Assembly (NCBI RefSeq): GCF_001571305.1
Contig: NZ_BCTN01000018.1
Coordinates: 1 to 64,000 of the forward strand
Reading direction: 5' to 3'
DNA length: 64,000 nt
DNA from: Erwinia persicina NBRC 102418
GTDB taxonomy: Bacteria; Pseudomonadota; Gammaproteobacteria; Enterobacterales; Enterobacteriaceae
Below the pieces are notes generated by a model, which saw nothing but the letters and a program-made list of their open reading frames with translations, was not told the origin of the DNA and did no database searches. The position numbers and the translations under genes are program-made. Below, piece by piece: positions 41,748 through 51,762 of this stretch; within the stretch, counting starts at the first letter, position 1, and every line of letters begins with the position of its first letter.

Positions 41748-43061
41748 TTAACGCAGCGCATTCTCAGCCAGTCCGGCACTGACAATCAATCTGAGTGGTA
41801 GCTGAAAGCTGAAACAGGTTTCGCTGCCGGGCTTGCTGGTGATATCCAGCCGCGTATTGTGGTGGCTGAGCGCGTGTTTGACAATCGCCAGCCCTAATCC
41901 GCTGCCGCCGGTCTGTCGGGAACGCGCTTTATCCACCCGGTAGAAACGCTCTGTCAGCCGCGGCAGGTGTTCCGGTGCGATGCCCGGCCCGTTATCTTTC
42001 ACCTTAAACTGGGCCCCCTGGGGGTTGCGCAGCCAGCTGACATCAATGCGCGTCCCATCCGGCGTATGATTGACGGCGTTATACACCAGATTAGAAATCG
42101 CACTACGCAGTTGCTCGTCATTGCCAAACACGCGCAAATGGGGGTCCGTGTGAAAATGAATCTCATGGCGGCCATTACTGAGGGTTTCCGCTTCCCGCTG
42201 CAGGACCCGGAGCATCATCGGCACATCCACTTTTTCCTGCAGATCGAGCGCGGGAGCCGCCTCAATGCGGGATAAGGTCAGCAGCTGTTTCACCAGACTG
42301 TCCATGCGTTTGGTTTGCTCCTGCATGGTATGCAAGGCCTTGTCACGCAGACTGCCCTCCAGCACGGAGTCATTCATCATCTCCAGGTAGCCCTGCAGCA
42401 CGGTTAACGGCGTACGTAGCTCATGGCTGACATTCGCAAAGAAATTGCGGCGTGCGCCCTCCAGCTGGTGCATCTGCGTCACATCTCGCGCCACCAGTAG
42501 CCACTGCCCTTCACTGTAGGGCATTACGCGGAACTCAAGATGACGGTGGCTGTTCAGCACCAGCGTCAGCGGACGGGTAAAATCGCGCTGGCGCAGATAA
42601 CGGGTAAACTCAGGATAACGCAGTAAATTCAGGATGTTCTGGCCGTTATCTTCCGGCCAGCGCAGCCCCAGCATCTGCTGTGCCAGACCGTTACACCAGA
42701 AAATGGTGCCCTCTTCGGTGGTCAGTACCACCGCATCGGGCAGTGATTCGGCACCACTGCGAAAGCGCTTGATCAGATGGCCGAGCTCACGGCGGCGGCG
42801 GCGGTTACGCGCCTGCATTTGATACAGGCCGTAGAACAGTGGTTCCCAGCTGCCACGGCCGCTGGGAGGTGTCATGCTGCGGTCAACCCACAGCCAGTGA
42901 GAGAGTCGAAGTAAATTGTTGAAATGAAAACCCAGCACACACAGTACTGAGACTAACAGCAGCCAGGGCAGCCCGCCCACCAGCAGCCCGAGGATCAGTG
43001 CGGGCAGACCGGCGAGCAACAGCTCAAGCAATAATCTCTTCCAGGAGAGGCGTTCCAACAC
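41748..43061 (-). CDS. phoR: PhoR, phosphate-regulon sensor kinase
   Basis: A 437-residue membrane histidine kinase (E. coli 431). Two N-terminal helices precede a cytoplasmic PAS domain (about residues 100-190). The phosphorylated His213 lies in [12 protein letters not shown], as in E. coli. The ATP domain holds [10 protein letters not shown] and [11 protein letters not shown]. With PhoU and Pst it controls PhoB. 23 nt after phoB. Confidence 0.98.
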   Translation of the reverse strand: MLERLSWKRLLLELLLAGLPALILGLLVGGLPWLLLVSVLCVLGFHFNNLLRLSHWLWVDRSMTPPSGRGSWEPLFYGLYQMQARNRRRRRELGHLIKRFRSGAESLPDAVVLTTEEGTIFWCNGLAQQMLGLRWPEDNGQNILNLLRYPEFTRYLRQRDFTRPLTLVLNSHRHLEFRVMPYSEGQWLLVARDVTQMHQLEGARRNFFANVSHELRTPLTVLQGYLEMMNDSVLEGSLRDKALHTMQEQTKRMDSLVKQLLTLSRIEAAPALDLQEKVDVPMMLRVLQREAETLSNGRHEIHFHTDPHLRVFGNDEQLRSAISNLVYNAVNHTPDGTRIDVSWLRNPQGAQFKVKDNGPGIAPEHLPRLTERFYRVDKARSRQTGGSGLGLAIVKHALSHHNTRLDITSKPGSETCFSFQLPLRLIVSAGLAENALR

Positions 43062-43084
43062 GGTTCAGACTCCAGCGCGAACGA

Positions 43085-43774
43085 TCAATAGCGTGCAGAG
43101 AAACGATAACCTGTTCCGCGAACCGTCTGCACCATACGATCGTGCCCGGTCAGTTCCAGCGCTTTACGCAAACGACGGATATGGACGTCGACGGTACGAT
43201 CTTCGACGTAAACGTTAGTCCCCCAGACGTGGTTTAGCAACTGCTCGCGGCTGTAGACACGTTCCGGGTGGGTCATAAAGAAGTGCAGTAATTTATATTC
43301 CGTCGGCCCCATTTCCAGCGGCTGCGTGTCGGACATCACGCGATGCGAGGACGGGTCAAGACTCAGCCCCTGCATCTCGATAACCTCTTCCACTGCCATC
43401 GGGGAGATACGACGCATCACGGCCTTGATGCGTGCCACCAGCTCTTTCGGTGAAAAAGGTTTGGTGATGTAATCATCCGCGCCCACTTCCAGGCCACGTA
43501 CGCGATCCTCTTCCTCACCGCGCGCCGTCAGCATCATCACCGGAATATCCCGGGTCATGGCTTCACGCTTCAGGTGTTTGATAAACTGGATGCCTGAACC
43601 GCCCGGTAACATCCAGTCCAGCAGGATGAGATCCGGCCAGGGCTCAATCAGCAAGTTAACTGCGCTGTCATAGTCCTCGGCTTCGATCGGTTGATAGTCA
43701 TTTTGTTCCAGAACGAAACACAACATCTCACGGATTGGGGCTTCATCTTCCACCACCAGAATTCGCTTGGCCAT
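43085..43774 (-). CDS. phoB: PhoB, phosphate-regulon response regulator
   Basis: A 229-residue OmpR-family regulator of the E. coli length. The receiver domain has Asp53 in LLDWMLPG and Lys105 in the TKPFSPKE segment. The C-terminal winged-helix DNA-binding domain ends with [15 protein letters not shown] Pho box lies upstream, indicating autoregulation. First gene of phoB-phoR-pstS-like. Confidence 0.99.
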   Translation of the reverse strand: MAKRILVVEDEAPIREMLCFVLEQNDYQPIEAEDYDSAVNLLIEPWPDLILLDWMLPGGSGIQFIKHLKREAMTRDIPVMMLTARGEEEDRVRGLEVGADDYITKPFSPKELVARIKAVMRRISPMAVEEVIEMQGLSLDPSSHRVMSDTQPLEMGPTEYKLLHFFMTHPERVYSREQLLNHVWGTNVYVEDRTVDVHIRRLRKALELTGHDRMVQTVRGTGYRFSARY

Positions 43775-43823
43775 TATTGCTCCTGCTGCTGTGACAGGTT
43801 GTCACGGGGATATGCGGCGCCAT

Positions 43824-43857
43824 TATGCGTCAGTTTTATGACACTTTTATGAAAAAA
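43824..43857 (-). promoter_or_regulatory. Pho box and promoter of phoB
   Basis: On the minus strand TTTTCATAAAAGTGTCATAA is followed by AACTGACGCATAATG. This aligns nearly base for base, from memory, with the E. coli phoB promoter, where repeated CTGTCAT-type 7-mers replace the -35 and GCATAATG contains the -10. Confidence 0.8.
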
Positions 43858-43986
43858 GCACCCCCTGAAGGCATTGATGGACTTAAATAAAATCCCCCGC
43901 ACCGCATTAATCTGCCTGGCGTGAATAATTCGGCAGGCAGGACGGGTATACTTCCCGCCATGCATTTCCGCCATGAAAGGACCCCC

Positions 43987-45210
43987 ATGCGCATCATTCA
44001 TACTGCCGACTGGCATCTTGGCCAGTTTTTCTACACCAAAAGCCGGGCGGCTGAGCACCAGGCCTTTCTTGACTGGCTGCTGGAAAAAGCAGAAGCGCAG
44101 CAGGCGGACGCCATTATCGTCGCCGGGGATATTTTTGATACCGGTTCGCCGCCGAGCTACGCACGCGAGCTGTATAACCGCTTTGTCGTCAGACTCCAGC
44201 AAACCGGCTGTCAGCTGGTGATCCTGGGCGGTAACCACGATTCGGTGGCGATGCTGAACGAATCGCGCGAGCTGCTGGCGTGCCTGAATACCCGGGTGAT
44301 CGCGGCTGCCAGTGACGATGTCAGCCAGCAGGTCCTGATGCTGAATCGCCGCGATGGCCAGCCCGGCGCGCTGCTCTGCGCGATCCCCTTTTTACGTCCA
44401 CGCGATATTCTGCGTAGCCAGAGCGGACAGTCAGGGCGGGAGAAGCAGCAAAGCCTGCTGGAAGCCATTACCGATCATTATCAACGTTGCTGGCAGGAGG
44501 CGCTGAGGCAGCGGGAGGCGCTGGGACTGACGCTGCCCATTATAGCGACCGGCCATCTGACCACTCTGGGGGTGACCAAAAGCGACGCCGTGCGCGATAT
44601 TTACATCGGCACACTGGACGCCTTCCCCGCCGACTGTTTTCCCCCGGCAGACTACATTGCCCTCGGCCACATTCACCGTGCCCAGCGCATTGCCAACAGC
44701 GACCATATTCGTTACAGCGGCTCACCCATTCCGCTCAGTTTTGATGAGTTGGGTAAAGCCAAAAGCGTGTTTCAGGTCGACTTCGACGCGGGCCGTTTCG
44801 TTGCCGCTGAGGCGCTGCCGATCCCGTCCTTCCAGCCGATGCAGATGATTAAAGGATCGCTGGAGCAGATCGAACAGCAGCTGGCGGCGCTGACGCCCGA
44901 TCCGCAGGGCAGAACCATCTGGCTGGATATTGAAATCGTCACCGAGGCCTATCTCAGTGAGTTACAGCGCCGCATTCAGGAGCTGACCGCACCGCTGCCG
45001 GTGGAGGTGGTGCTGTTGCGCCGCAGCCGCGAACAGCGGGAGCAGGTTATCGCCCGGCAAAATAATGAAACCCTTAGCGAACTGAGCGTTGAGGAGGTTT
45101 TTTCCCGCCGCCTGGCCCAGGAAACCGATGAACCGGAACGTCAGGCGCGGGCCAGCGCGCTCTTTGCTCAAACGCTCGAAGCGGTGCGCCATGAGGAGCA
45201 GCCCCGATGA
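43987..45210 (+). CDS. sbcD: SbcD, nuclease subunit of SbcCD
   Basis: A 407-residue Mre11-type phosphoesterase (E. coli 400) that cleaves hairpins and palindromes and processes DNA ends with SbcC. The metal-binding motifs follow in order: DWHLGQ, GDIFDTG, GGNHDS and the GHIHRA region. The ATG at 43987 with GAAAGGA upstream gives [12 protein letters not shown]; an upstream in-frame ATG adds 22 unconserved residues. It overlaps sbcC by four bases (ATGA). Confidence 0.97.
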   Translation: MRIIHTADWHLGQFFYTKSRAAEHQAFLDWLLEKAEAQQADAIIVAGDIFDTGSPPSYARELYNRFVVRLQQTGCQLVILGGNHDSVAMLNESRELLACLNTRVIAAASDDVSQQVLMLNRRDGQPGALLCAIPFLRPRDILRSQSGQSGREKQQSLLEAITDHYQRCWQEALRQREALGLTLPIIATGHLTTLGVTKSDAVRDIYIGTLDAFPADCFPPADYIALGHIHRAQRIANSDHIRYSGSPIPLSFDELGKAKSVFQVDFDAGRFVAAEALPIPSFQPMQMIKGSLEQIEQQLAALTPDPQGRTIWLDIEIVTEAYLSELQRRIQELTAPLPVEVVLLRRSREQREQVIARQNNETLSELSVEEVFSRRLAQETDEPERQARASALFAQTLEAVRHEEQPR

Positions 45211-48200
45211 AAATCCTGACCTTACGCTTTAAAAACCTCAATTCGCTCAAAGGTGAATGGAAAATTGATTTTACCGTTGAGCCGTTTGCCAGCAACGGGC
45301 TGTTTGCCATCACCGGCCCGACCGGTGCGGGAAAAACCACGCTGCTGGATGCCATCTGCCTCGCGCTGTATCACGAAACCCCACGGCTCAAGAGCATTAC
45401 CCAGTCACAAAATGACCTGATGACGCGTGATACTGCCGAATGTCTGGCCGAGGTGGAATTTGAGGTAAAAGGGGTGGCGTGGCGCGCCTTCTGGAGCCAG
45501 AACCGTGCACGCGGTGCCGCTGACGGCAATTTACAGGCCCCGCGCGTGGAACTGGCGCGCTGCGATGATAATCAGATCGTGGCCGACAAAGTCAAAGACA
45601 AGCTGGAGATGATCGCCACGCTGACCGGACTGGACTTTGAGCGCTTTACGAAGTCCATGATGCTGTCGCAGGGCCAGTTCGCCGCGTTTCTCAATGCCGA
45701 TGCCAATAAACGCGCTGAACTGCTGGAAGAGCTGACCGGGACCGAAATTTACGGAAGACTCTCTTCGGCGGTGTTTGAACGACACAAACAGGCGAAGGTG
45801 TTACTGGATACCCTGAGGGCGCAGTCCGGCGGCATGGCTTTGTTAAGCGAAGCGCAGCAGGACAGCCTGAATACGCAGCTGGCACAAAGCATTGCGGAGG
45901 AGCAGGCACTTACTTCGCAGCAGCAGGGCCGGCAGCAAAAAGTGCATGAACTGCAACAGCTTGAGCAGCTGCAACGGGAACGGCAGTTGCTGATCACCCG
46001 CGCACAGCAGCTGGACGAACAGCGGCAGCAGGCGCACACCGCACTGACGGCAGTGGCGGCGGCACAGCAGCAGGCTTTGCTGGCGCAGGAGCAGCACCAG
46101 ACGCTGCATCTGCAGCAGGACACTCTGATAGCCGAAAAAGTGCTGCCGCTCGATCTGCAACTTAGCGCTCTGCGGGAGCAGGTTCAGCAGCTGGCGCGTG
46201 AGCAGAATGAGCATCAGCAGACTTTCGCTTCCCGTCAGCAGGAAAGCGTGCAGAACCTTCAGTTGCAGACGGAAAAACAGTTGCAGCAGCGACAGCTTAA
46301 CGACTGGCGCAGCGCCCATGCGCAGTATGAACGTTACGGAGAGTCTCTGCCGCTGTGGCGGGAACGTTTCCGTCAGCAGCAAGAGAGTGAGCAGTCACTC
46401 ACATCTTTGCGCCAGCAGGTGGCGACCCGCCAGCAGGCACTGGTGCAGTATGAACAGGCCTGCGAGCGGCTTCAGCAGCAGCAGACGCCGCTACAGCAGC
46501 AGCTCTCCGCCGCAGAACAGGCACTTGCTCAGGCCCGGCAGCAGCTGGTGCCGCTGCAACAGAAGCACCCGGAAGAAACCCTGCGCGCAGTGCTGGCGCA
46601 GTGTGCCCGGCAGCGGCCCCAGCGCCTGCTGCTGGCAACGCTGCTTCCGCAGGGTCAGCAGCTGAACGGCCGCCTGGTCCGGTTACAACAGGAACATCAG
46701 GCGCTGACGCAGCAGATCCAGAAAAACAGTGAGCAGTTACTTACGCTGCGTGCGTTATGGAAAGAGAAGTATCAGCATCAGCAGGATCTTGATAAACGCT
46801 GTGAGCTGGAACGGCGCATTGCCGATCTGGAGCAGCACCGGGCGCAGCTGGAAGCCGGCCAGCCCTGCCCGCTTTGCGGTTCAGAAACCCATCCGGCGGT
46901 GCAGGCGTATCAGGCATTACAGCTTTCAGAAAACCAGCAGCGGCTCGCCACCCTCAGGCGCGAAGTTGAACAACTGAAAGAGGAAGGAAGCACCCTCGGC
47001 GCACAGCTGAAACAGGCGCAGGCGCAGGAGGCCCGTCTGCAGGAGGAACGGAACGATCTGGGTCGTCAACTGCAGCAACTGGAACAGCAGTGGCAGAACG
47101 CCGCGGGCGCGCTCTCACTGACGCTGACCCCACAACAGCCTGCGCAGGTCAGTGAATGGCTGGCAGAGCAGGAGCAGCAGGAAAGCACCCTGCAGCAGCA
47201 GTTGCAGCAGCTGGAGCAGGCCCTGCGCCACTGTCAGCAGCAGAAGGAAGGGCTTTATCAGCAACAGCAGTCCTGGCAACACCTGCAACAGCAGATCCAA
47301 CTGCAGCAACAGGAGAGGGACGCCGCCGTGCAGGCCCTGAACGCACAACAGCAGCAGCTTGAACAGGATGAAGCGCGTGCACAACAGCGCCTCAGCAGCC
47401 TGGCAGAAGCGCTGAGGGCGCTGGATCTGTCACTGCCGCAGGATGGCGACTATCAGGGCTGGCTGCAGCGCTGCGAACAGCAGTGGCAGGCATGGCAACG
47501 TAACAGCGAGGCGCTGGCCGCGCTGGTGCCCGAACTGGCCACTATCGCCAGCCGCCAGCAGGCGCTGGAAGATGAACTGCAGCAGCAGCAGACACGACTG
47601 AACGCAGGGGATCAGCGCCTGCAGCAGCAGCAGTCGATGCTGAACCAACTGCAGCAGCAGCGTCAGGCGCTGTTTGGCGATCGACAGGTCGCAGAAGTTC
47701 AGCAGCAGCTGCGGGCGGCCGCCACGCAGCACGATCGGGACGTGCGCCAGGCTCAGGTGCAGTGGCAGTCGCAGCAGGACCGGATAAATACTCTGACCGG
47801 ACAGCATAAATCACTAAATGAACAGTTGATTACTCTGCAGTCGAAATTAGACGATGCCTTAACCAAAACAGGCAAGGTCGACGACCTCCCTTCCCGCCGT
47901 GCCCTGCTGGAAGCTGAACTGCACGGGCTGAACCAGCAACTGCGTGAGCTGGCCAGCCAGCAGGGCCAGCTGCGTCAGCAGCTACGCGATGACAACGAAA
48001 GGCGAACTCGCCAGCAGGCGCTGCTGGCTGAGATTGCCGCTCACGAGCAACATCTTGAGGACTGGAGCTACCTGAATCAGCTGATTGGTTCCAGAGAGGG
48101 GGATAAATTCCGCCGTTTTGCACAGGGGCTGACGCTGGATCATCTGGTGTGGCTGGCGAACAATCAGCTGAACCGTCTGCACGGGCGCTATCTGCTGCAG

Positions 48201-48566
48201 CGAAAATCTCAGGAAGCACTGGAACTGCAGGTGATCGATACCTGGCAGGCGGATGCACAGCGCGATACCCGCACGCTGTCAGGCGGGGAAAGTTTTCTTG
48301 TCAGCCTCGCACTGGCGCTGGCGTTATCAGATCTGGTCAGCCACAAAACCCGCATTGAGTCGCTGTTCCTGGATGAAGGGTTTGGCACGCTGGATGCGGA
48401 GACGCTCGACAGTGCGCTTGACGCGCTGGATGCACTGAATGCCAGCGGGAAAACGATTGGGGTGATCAGCCACGTGGAGGCGATGAAAGAGCGCATTCCG
48501 GTGCAGATCAGGGTGAAGAAGATTAACGGACTGGGCTACAGCAGGCTGGAAACGCCTGTGGCGTAG
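45207..48566 (+). CDS. sbcC: SbcC, SMC-like ATPase subunit of SbcCD, Gln-rich
   Basis: A 1119-residue Rad50-type ATPase, about 70 residues longer than E. coli SbcC (1048). The Walker [10 protein letters not shown] lies at residues 37-45. Long antiparallel coiled coils carry the zinc hook CPLC at Cys554 and Cys557, and the ABC signature LSGGES plus Walker [12 protein letters not shown] lie near the C-terminus. The coiled coils are unusually rich in glutamine, coded largely by CAG, with runs of QQQ and QQQQ (for example 47580-47591 and 47622-47633). The frame is intact. Confidence 0.97.
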   Translation: MKILTLRFKNLNSLKGEWKIDFTVEPFASNGLFAITGPTGAGKTTLLDAICLALYHETPRLKSITQSQNDLMTRDTAECLAEVEFEVKGVAWRAFWSQNRARGAADGNLQAPRVELARCDDNQIVADKVKDKLEMIATLTGLDFERFTKSMMLSQGQFAAFLNADANKRAELLEELTGTEIYGRLSSAVFERHKQAKVLLDTLRAQSGGMALLSEAQQDSLNTQLAQSIAEEQALTSQQQGRQQKVHELQQLEQLQRERQLLITRAQQLDEQRQQAHTALTAVAAAQQQALLAQEQHQTLHLQQDTLIAEKVLPLDLQLSALREQVQQLAREQNEHQQTFASRQQESVQNLQLQTEKQLQQRQLNDWRSAHAQYERYGESLPLWRERFRQQQESEQSLTSLRQQVATRQQALVQYEQACERLQQQQTPLQQQLSAAEQALAQARQQLVPLQQKHPEETLRAVLAQCARQRPQRLLLATLLPQGQQLNGRLVRLQQEHQALTQQIQKNSEQLLTLRALWKEKYQHQQDLDKRCELERRIADLEQHRAQLEAGQPCPLCGSETHPAVQAYQALQLSENQQRLATLRREVEQLKEEGSTLGAQLKQAQAQEARLQEERNDLGRQLQQLEQQWQNAAGALSLTLTPQQPAQVSEWLAEQEQQESTLQQQLQQLEQALRHCQQQKEGLYQQQQSWQHLQQQIQLQQQERDAAVQALNAQQQQLEQDEARAQQRLSSLAEALRALDLSLPQDGDYQGWLQRCEQQWQAWQRNSEALAALVPELATIASRQQALEDELQQQQTRLNAGDQRLQQQQSMLNQLQQQRQALFGDRQVAEVQQQLRAAATQHDRDVRQAQVQWQSQQDRINTLTGQHKSLNEQLITLQSKLDDALTKTGKVDDLPSRRALLEAELHGLNQQLRELASQQGQLRQQLRDDNERRTRQQALLAEIAAHEQHLEDWSYLNQLIGSREGDKFRRFAQGLTLDHLVWLANNQLNRLHGRYLLQRKSQEALELQVIDTWQADAQRDTRTLSGGESFLVSLALALALSDLVSHKTRIESLFLDEGFGTLDAETLDSALDALDALNASGKTIGVISHVEAMKERIPVQIRVKKINGLGYSRLETPVA

Positions 48567-48589
48567 GGGCGTTCTAAGACGAACGCCCC
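48566..48589 (+). terminator. Hairpin at the end of sbcC
   Basis: GGGGCGTTC/GAACGCCCC is a perfect 9-bp stem with a TAAGAC loop, starting at the stop codon. There is no T tract. The convergent lipoprotein gene ends 14 nt beyond it. Confidence 0.5.
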
Positions 48590-48602
48590 AGCGGCATTGA
48601 CG

Positions 48603-49250
48603 TTATAACGCCGTTTTCACTTTTGCACGCGGCCCTGGCAGAATGCTGCCGTTGCGGCCATCGGCGGTGAGCATGGTCGCTCCGGCGATGATGGCAATAT
48701 CATGGCTTTTGTCAGACATGTTGCTGGACATCTGTTTCACTGCCGCGGTGATCAGCATCCCCAGCAGGCCGTTATTGCTGTTGTCCTGCGCGTCAGAAGC
48801 ATAGCCCTTACCGGACCAGATTTGCTTACCGCTGCGCAGATCCACCAGCCGTGCAGTGGCGCTGACCTCAGTGACACTGTCCACGACCCGGTACTGGCTA
48901 CCATAGCTGTCGATATCAATATACAGCGCCGCATCCGCATGGAAGATCTCATACAGTTTCGCGGTGCTGACTGCCTGAGCTTCCGCGCCGCTGGTCAGCC
49001 CGTTCTGCTCAAAGGTTTTGTCGACCACGGCGACCGGGAAGACATAGTAACCGGACTCGGCCAGCGGTGCGGTGACTACGGACACCAGGCTGCGGGCTGC
49101 TGTGATATCCGGGCTGCTGTTTTTTGCCGGCAGCACCACAATAGAACGTGGCTTACTGGCGCGGAACGCGCTGTAATCGTAAGGCGTTTGTTTCGCACAA
49201 CCGCTCAGCACCAGCGTCGCGGCTACGGCAATAAGGGTCCATAGTTTCAT
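48603..49250 (-). CDS. DUF799 (GNA1162-type) lipoprotein
   Basis: A 215-residue lipoprotein with the lipobox LSGC (Cys17). The body is the DUF799/GNA1162 family: SIVVLPAKNSSPDITAA and ALYIDIDSYGSQYRV are visible motifs. GNA1162 of Neisseria is a surface-associated lipoprotein of unknown function. It is the third gene of a lipoprotein trio; its start overlaps the upstream stop by one base (TAATG). Confidence 0.85.
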   Translation of the reverse strand: MKLWTLIAVAATLVLSGCAKQTPYDYSAFRASKPRSIVVLPAKNSSPDITAARSLVSVVTAPLAESGYYVFPVAVVDKTFEQNGLTSGAEAQAVSTAKLYEIFHADAALYIDIDSYGSQYRVVDSVTEVSATARLVDLRSGKQIWSGKGYASDAQDNSNNGLLGMLITAAVKQMSSNMSDKSHDIAIIAGATMLTADGRNGSILPGPRAKVKTAL

Positions 49251-49600
49251 TATTTTTTCACCTTATTGCGCATCAGGAAATCCATATAGGCCGCTGACTC
49301 AGGGAACAGGGTCTTTTCCATATTAAATTGCTGGAAGGCCTGGTCCGGATGGCCGGTTTCAACATAGAGCAAACCTGTCTGGGCATGGAGACCCGGCGGT
49401 ACCGGTTTATTTTTCGCCTTCGCCTGCTCAACAATGGCATTCAGTGATTCAATCTGTTGTTCAGGCGATTTATCATTTTTGTAATAACTGTATATCGTGG
49501 ACTGATAATCACCCCAGTAATACACGGTTTCTTTTTTTTCGGCGCAGGCGACCATCAGCAGCGCGACCAGGGTCACGCTGGCCATTTTAATCACGTTCAT
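49250..49600 (-). CDS. DUF4810 lipoprotein
   Basis: A 116-residue lipoprotein of the DUF4810 family. MNVIKMASVTLVALLMVACAE has a lipobox-like MVAC (Cys19), followed by VYYWGDYQSTIYSYYK and a TPR-like C-terminal segment. The ATG at 49598-49600 after GGGATGAGATA is preferred over a start 12 codons upstream. Middle gene of the trio, 17 nt after the CsgG-like gene. Confidence 0.8.
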   Translation of the reverse strand: MNVIKMASVTLVALLMVACAEKKETVYYWGDYQSTIYSYYKNDKSPEQQIESLNAIVEQAKAKNKPVPPGLHAQTGLLYVETGHPDQAFQQFNMEKTLFPESAAYMDFLMRNKVKK

Positions 49601-49617
49601 TATCTCATCCCTGTCGA

Positions 49618-50292
49618 TTATTTTACCGGACGCCACGCGCCTGATTCGATTCCCTGCACCAGATGATTCACGGCTTCACGTACCGCTAAATCCATCACCT
49701 TACCATTCAGCGTGGAGTCATAGCTGGCCGTACCGCCGAAGCCAATCACTTCGCGGTTTGACAGGCTGTATTCACCCGCACCCTGCACGGAATAAACCAC
49801 TTCAGAAGTGGCGACATCTACCACATTCAGATTCACCTTGGCATAGGCAACCTGAGACTTGCCGCGGCCAAGAATACCCCAGAGCTGCTGGTCTCCAACT
49901 TCTTTACGACCAAACTCGGTAATATCACCGGTGATCACATAGTTGGCCCCTTTGATGGTCTGCTGGCTGCCTTTGTACTGCGCTTCTGCTTTCAGCTCGT
50001 CAAGGTTGGCACGATCCAGCACGTTAAAACGGCCGGTCTGTTGCAGATGCGTAATAAGGATGGTTTTTGACTGATTGCCCAGGCGGTCAACCCCATCAGA
50101 GAAGACACCGTTCATATAAGAAGAGCGATTATCGAACTTACCGACGGCAATCGGGCTTTTCGCTCCCTGATATTGTGGCTGAGAAGCCGCAGCGACCTGA
50201 GGTGCTTCAATGGAACGGGAAGATTCGGTGGCACAGCCGGACAGCACCGACACGCTTAATAAAGATAAAGCAACAAGGCTTGTGGATTTCAT
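49618..50292 (-). CDS. CsgG/HfaB-like lipoprotein
   Basis: A 224-residue lipoprotein with the lipobox LSGC (Cys20). PIAVGKFDNRSSYMNGVF and FNVLDRANLDELKAEAQ are the CsgG-family signatures; the family includes the curli secretion channel CsgG and holdfast HfaB. No curli genes (csgA, csgB, csgE, csgF) are nearby and the protein is shorter than CsgG (277), so pore formation is uncertain. First gene of the trio, behind an AT-rich region of about 250 bp. Confidence 0.87.
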   Translation of the reverse strand: MKSTSLVALSLLSVSVLSGCATESSRSIEAPQVAAASQPQYQGAKSPIAVGKFDNRSSYMNGVFSDGVDRLGNQSKTILITHLQQTGRFNVLDRANLDELKAEAQYKGSQQTIKGANYVITGDITEFGRKEVGDQQLWGILGRGKSQVAYAKVNLNVVDVATSEVVYSVQGAGEYSLSNREVIGFGGTASYDSTLNGKVMDLAVREAVNHLVQGIESGAWRPVK

Positions 50293-50552
50293 TTCATTTC
50301 CCTGAAAGAATTCGTATTAAAATAATAACCCTGAACCTGATTAGCACGCAGATTATAGCCAGAATGGATTATTATAAAATAAAGGCGGGGCGCCTCTGGC
50401 ACAGAAGATTACCACAAGGAAATTACAAAAATAAACGTAAACATTCAATTATTTTAATTTGTCACAGCCATAAATTATAAGAGCACTAAGCATTATCCTA
50501 ACTTAATTCAAATAGGTCTTTCCCGATGCACGTAAATAACACGACTTAACCT

Positions 50553-51614
50553 TTACCCTGCCAGTTCATCCTGCCGCCACTGTCGGGGGCTGATGCCAAA
50601 CCAGCGCCGGAAAGCGCGGGAGAAAGCGCTGACCTCCGAATAGCCCAGCAACAGCGCCATTTCAGAAATCGGCAGTTGCCTTTGCTGCAGGTAATGTTTA
50701 GCCATCTCACAGCGTACATTGTCCACCAGCAGGGTAAAACTGATACCTTCCTCTCGCAGACGTCGCTGCAGTGTCCAGCTCGACAGCCCCATTTTCTCCG
50801 CCACGTCCTCCAGTACCGGCTCCCCCTGCAGCATCGCCTGATGAACCTGCGCCCGAGTCTGGTCGACAACATTTTGCTGTGGCGACCCGTTATTCAGACG
50901 GCGTATGGCATCCTGCATAACCCCCAGTAACAGCGGGTCGCTGTCCGGCATGGCGCGCAGCAGATCGCGTTTCGGGATTAGCAAAGAGTTAAACGGCTGG
51001 TCAAAATAGACCGGGGCGTCGAAGACTTTGCAGTGCTCGTGCCACTCGGAGGGGCGCGGATGTTCGAAATGGACTTCACGCGGTGCCCAGTTTTTTCCCG
51101 CAACGTGGCGAACCAGATTGAGGAACATCCCCAGCGTCAGCTCCGCGTCCTGACGGCGGCAGAGGATAGCGCCGTGTCTTACCTGATAATCCATACGCCA
51201 GCAGTCGCCCTTATCGACCAGTCGCGTGAGCGTATCGTGCTGATGCCACGGAAACGCAGTGGCGACGTTGTGCAGGGCCTGCTCCAGCGTGGCACTGCAC
51301 AGACCGATATAACCAATCAGGCCTAATGACTGCGGTTTGAACTGCCGGCCATAATGCAAACCGAAGTTATCGCAACCGGAATAGCGTGCCGCCTCCTCCA
51401 TGACACGGCAGTAGTTAATTAATCCGAGGCTGAGGGTCGGCTGCGCCAGCAGCTCCGGGTTGATACCGCTAACGCCAAAAATCTGATCAACATCCCCGCC
51501 GCTGTGGCTGATAAATTCGCTCAGTCCGCTGGCAGCCGCGGCCAGTACGCCGCGATTGCTGACGTTGCCGAGAGCATGGCTCATTTCTGGCCGGATCAGG
51601 TGATTTTGCATCAT
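50553..51614 (-). CDS. AraC-family transcriptional regulator
   Basis: A 353-residue regulator. The N-terminal domain (about residues 30-215) resembles the Arabinose_bd/OruR-type ligand domain: SLGLINYCRVMEEAARYSG and LGLIGYIGLCSATLEQA. The C-terminal double helix-turn-helix is about residues 262-345 with EDVAEKMGLSSWTLQRRLREEG and GYSEVSAFSRAFRRWFG. Ligand unknown. It lies 148 nt from an APH-like kinase on the same strand and may control the kinase/permease pair. Confidence 0.85.
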   Translation of the reverse strand: MMQNHLIRPEMSHALGNVSNRGVLAAAASGLSEFISHSGGDVDQIFGVSGINPELLAQPTLSLGLINYCRVMEEAARYSGCDNFGLHYGRQFKPQSLGLIGYIGLCSATLEQALHNVATAFPWHQHDTLTRLVDKGDCWRMDYQVRHGAILCRRQDAELTLGMFLNLVRHVAGKNWAPREVHFEHPRPSEWHEHCKVFDAPVYFDQPFNSLLIPKRDLLRAMPDSDPLLLGVMQDAIRRLNNGSPQQNVVDQTRAQVHQAMLQGEPVLEDVAEKMGLSSWTLQRRLREEGISFTLLVDNVRCEMAKHYLQQRQLPISEMALLLGYSEVSAFSRAFRRWFGISPRQWRQDELAG

Positions 51615-51762
51615 GGTGATTGCCTGTATGCTGCGATGAATATCCTGAATACAGCAAGTTTCATACCAGGCGGTAGAGTCAGCAAAATCATCTGCTTATT
51701 CTGTCAGTCGGGACCGTTAAGCACCGCCGGAGCGCAGGCTGCCCGCCAACGGTGCAAACCGA

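Noticed and set aside
43774-44238. 154-codon minus-strand frame between phoB and sbcD
   Set aside because: It lies over the Pho box and the sbcD start on the opposite strand and has no family match.
45207-48566. Long CAG/CTG tracts as a possible non-coding repeat array
   Set aside because: They lie in an uninterrupted SbcC frame with Walker A, zinc hook and Walker B in order, so they encode coiled coil.
49618-50292. Curli secretion channel CsgG
   Set aside because: It is about 50 residues shorter than CsgG and no csg genes are nearby; it belongs to the wider CsgG/HfaB family.
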